Shown here: in pieces, positions 4,179 to 5,896 of the stretch
Layout: every line of letters starts with the position of its first letter
How positions within the stretch are numbered: the stretch's first letter is position 1
Source: Candidatus Eiseniibacteriota bacterium
Lineage (GTDB): Bacteria > Eisenbacteria > RBG-16-71-46 > CAIMUX01 > VGJL01
Direction of reading: 5' to 3'
Assembly (NCBI GenBank): GCA_014729455.1
Contig: WJJW01000298.1
Coordinates: 1 to 5,896 of the forward strand
Length of the DNA: 5,896 nucleotides
Notes under the pieces: generated by a model
Databases searched by the model: none
What the model saw: only the letters and a program-made list of their open reading frames with translations
Told to the model about the DNA's origin: nothing
Made by a program: the position numbers and the translations under genes

Positions 4179-5896
4179 TCAGCAGCGGATCGAGAAGCTG
4201 CGGCTCTGGCCCTGCTTCAGGCTGTGGATCGTGTCGTGCACCCCGATCTGCACCGGCTTCGCCCAGCCCTTCTCCGCGGTGATCGAGAACCGGTTGCGGT
4301 GGATTACGAGGCTCAGCCAGTGGCCGCGGTAGCGGATCCCCAAGCGCAGCTCCTCCAGCTGTTCCGGGAGACACGGATTCAGCCAGAGGACGTCGTCGCG
4401 GACGTCGATCCCGGTGTGACCGCGCTGCATCAGGTCGACGCTCCCCGCCAGCGCCCCGAGGTGGATCCCCTCGGCGGTCGTGCCGCCCTGGATGTCGCTC
4501 AGGTCGCTGCCGAGCGCGGAAAGGAACAGCTCCCACGCCCGCTCGCGCTCCGAGCGTGCCAGCACCCAGGAGTGGACGACGCGGCTCAAGGTCGAGCCGT
4601 CCGAGCTTCTCCGCGTGTAGTAGTCGATGTTCCGCGGGATCAGGTCGCGGTCGAACCGGTACCCGAGCCGCTCGAACAGATCCCCCAGCTCCTCGGCCGA
4701 GAAGAGGTAGAACAGCATCAGCACGTCGGCCTGCTTGCCCGCCTTGTAGCGGTTCGGCGAGTCTCCTTCGGCTTCGAGGATCCGATCGAGCCGCTGGATA
4801 TCGCCGTACTTCTCGCGGTATCCCTCCCAGTCGAGCTCCTCGAGATCCGCGTAGCCCTCGAACTGGCTGATGATCCCGTCTCCGTGGAACGGGATGAACA
4901 TCTTCCGGCTGATGTGATCCCACCGCTCGAACTCGTCGTCGGTGATGCCGAGCCGTTCGGAGATCTCGACCCGGCAATCCTCGCTCAGCATCTCGAACGC
5001 TCGACACGCCGTGCCGAGCGTCCAGCACGCCATGACGTTCGTGTACGCGTTGTTGCTCAGCCCGGACGACTCCGCGCCGGGGTAGCGCGTGTGAAACTCG
5101 TCGGGTCCCACCACGTGATGGATCTCGTAGCGCTCGCGATCCGCGTCATAGGTACTGATGCTCGCCCAGAATCGAGCGACCTCGAGGAGCATCTCCGCGC
5201 CGTAGAACGAGAGGAACTCCCGGTCGTCGGTCACCTGGAAGTACTGCCAGACGTTGTAGGCGATCGCCGCGTTGATGTGGCGCTGGCGGTGCGTATCGTC
5301 CGGGATCCAGCGCCCCGATTTCGGGTTGAGATGGAGGACCTGGCTCTCCTCCCGGCCGTCGCTCCCGCTCTGCCACGGGAACATCGCCCCCTCGTGTCCT
5401 GCTTCGATCGCGAGGTGCCGCGCCTCGTTCAGCCTGCGGTACCGGTACATCAACAGGGACCGGGTCACCTCCGGGAACCGGAAGTTGAGAAGCGGGAAGA
5501 TGAACAGCTCGTCCCAGAAGATGTGCCCGCGGTACGCCTCGCCGTGCAGGCCACGGGCCGGGACGCCGACGTCCAGGTCGATCACGTTCATCGACGTCGT
5601 CTGGATCAGATGAAAGACGTTGAAGCGAAGCAGGAGCTGCGCCTCCTCGTCCGTTCCATCGATCCGGATGTCTGCCCGGTCCCAGATGTGCTCCCACGCG
5701 AGACGGTGCGAGTCACGGAGATCCTCCCAGCGGCCGGCACGATGGAGGGCGTTCCTCGTCGCTGCCAGCGGCTCGCTGATCGCCCAGTCCCGGGAGGTGT
5801 GGACCGAGATCGTCTTCTCGATCCGCAGCGGCTTCTTCTTCTCGACGTCGAGCGAGAGGATCTGCTCGATCCGCGCCTCGGTGCGCACGGTCCGCC
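4179..5896 (-). CDS. Glycoside hydrolase family 65 enzyme, probable alpha-glucoside phosphorylase (N-terminus outside window)
   Basis: GH65 enzymes mostly split alpha-glucosides such as maltose, trehalose, kojibiose or nigerose with phosphate, giving beta-glucose 1-phosphate with inversion. The frame is open to the window edge, and the GTG at 5888 is not the start; family members run to about 750 residues or more, so roughly the N-terminal quarter is missing. Numbering from that GTG codon, the fragment shows a linker-helix region (1-85), then the (alpha/alpha)6 barrel. It has ARGLHGEAYRGHIFWDE (111-127), RWIPDDTHRQRHINAAIAYN (193-212) and GPDEFH (261-266), whose Glu264 is the expected general acid. 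KQADVLML (385-392) and GTTAEGIHLG (469-478) are the expected phosphate-side motifs. Residues 495-569 form the C-terminal beta domain. The usual His of the H-G/D-S-T/S-L-S motif appears as Asp430 (SSDGSTLS). Substrate cannot be told, and a hydrolase is possible. Confidence 0.9.
   Translation of the reverse strand, partial: RTVRTEARIEQILSLDVEKKKPLRIEKTISVHTSRDWAISEPLAATRNALHRAGRWEDLRDSHRLAWEHIWDRADIRIDGTDEEAQLLLRFNVFHLIQTTSMNVIDLDVGVPARGLHGEAYRGHIFWDELFIFPLLNFRFPEVTRSLLMYRYRRLNEARHLAIEAGHEGAMFPWQSGSDGREESQVLHLNPKSGRWIPDDTHRQRHINAAIAYNVWQYFQVTDDREFLSFYGAEMLLEVARFWASISTYDADRERYEIHHVVGPDEFHTRYPGAESSGLSNNAYTNVMACWTLGTACRAFEMLSEDCRVEISERLGITDDEFERWDHISRKMFIPFHGDGIISQFEGYADLEELDWEGYREKYGDIQRLDRILEAEGDSPNRYKAGKQADVLMLFYLFSAEELGDLFERLGYRFDRDLIPRNIDYYTRRSSDGSTLSRVVHSWVLARSERERAWELFLSALGSDLSDIQGGTTAEGIHLGALAGSVDLMQRGHTGIDVRDDVLWLNPCLPEQLEELRLGIRYRGHWLSLVIHRNRFSITAEKGWAKPVQIGVHDTIHSLKQGQSRSFSIRC

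Noticed and set aside
4076..4179. Riboswitch in the larE leader
   Set aside because: The likely leader is about 45 bases, too short for known riboswitch classes, and I saw no conserved aptamer motif.
4015..5028. Minus-strand open frame of 337 codons running from inside GH65 through the gap into larE
   Set aside because: It is an Arg/Gly/Pro-rich frame overlapping two secure genes on the same strand, with no domain and no supporting RBS seen.

Overview
This is GC-rich bacterial DNA with one gene on the plus strand at the left and a run of six minus-strand genes filling the rest; the two groups converge near position 1265. The plus-strand gene encodes an exported-type repeat protein ending in a FlgD/T9SS-like C-terminal domain. 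That domain, the high GC content and the exported glycine-zipper-like envelope protein suggest a Gram-negative FCB-type bacterium or a candidate phylum such as Candidatus Eisenbacteria. The taxon is an inference; no rRNA or other marker gene is present.

Layout. 1-1250 (+): C-terminal part of a beta-propeller-like protein. 1257-1277: possible bidirectional hairpin between the converging genes. Then, in minus-strand order of transcription: 5896-4179, C-terminal part of a GH65 alpha-glucoside phosphorylase-type enzyme; 4178-4077, intergenic region with a candidate promoter inside a perfect dyad; 4076-3231, larE; 3234-2458, larB, overlapping larE by ATGA; 2441-1914, a small exported or membrane protein starting at TTG behind a strong Shine-Dalgarno sequence; 1917-1718, a very small exported protein that seems to be split by a frameshift; and about 1655-1281, a divergent HU/IHF-fold DNA-binding protein whose best ribosome-binding site sits in front of an ATA codon.

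Function. LarB and LarE carry out the first two steps of nickel-pincer nucleotide (NPN) cofactor synthesis: carboxylation of nicotinic acid adenine dinucleotide, then two sulfur insertions. This LarE has exactly three cysteines, placed as in the [4Fe-4S]-dependent type rather than the single-cysteine sacrificial type. The nickel-inserting LarC and any LarA-type enzyme that would use the cofactor are not in the window. GH65 enzymes phosphorolyse or hydrolyse alpha-glucosides, and no direct link to NPN is visible. The tight junctions from larE to the small exported protein suggest one transcript, perhaps starting at the promoter upstream of larE.

The pathway genes belong to known families. The least explained parts are the dyad centred on the -10 box before larE, the two small envelope proteins downstream of larB, and the unusual start of the HU-like gene. 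I saw no CRISPR array, tRNA, rRNA, insertion sequence or phage gene.
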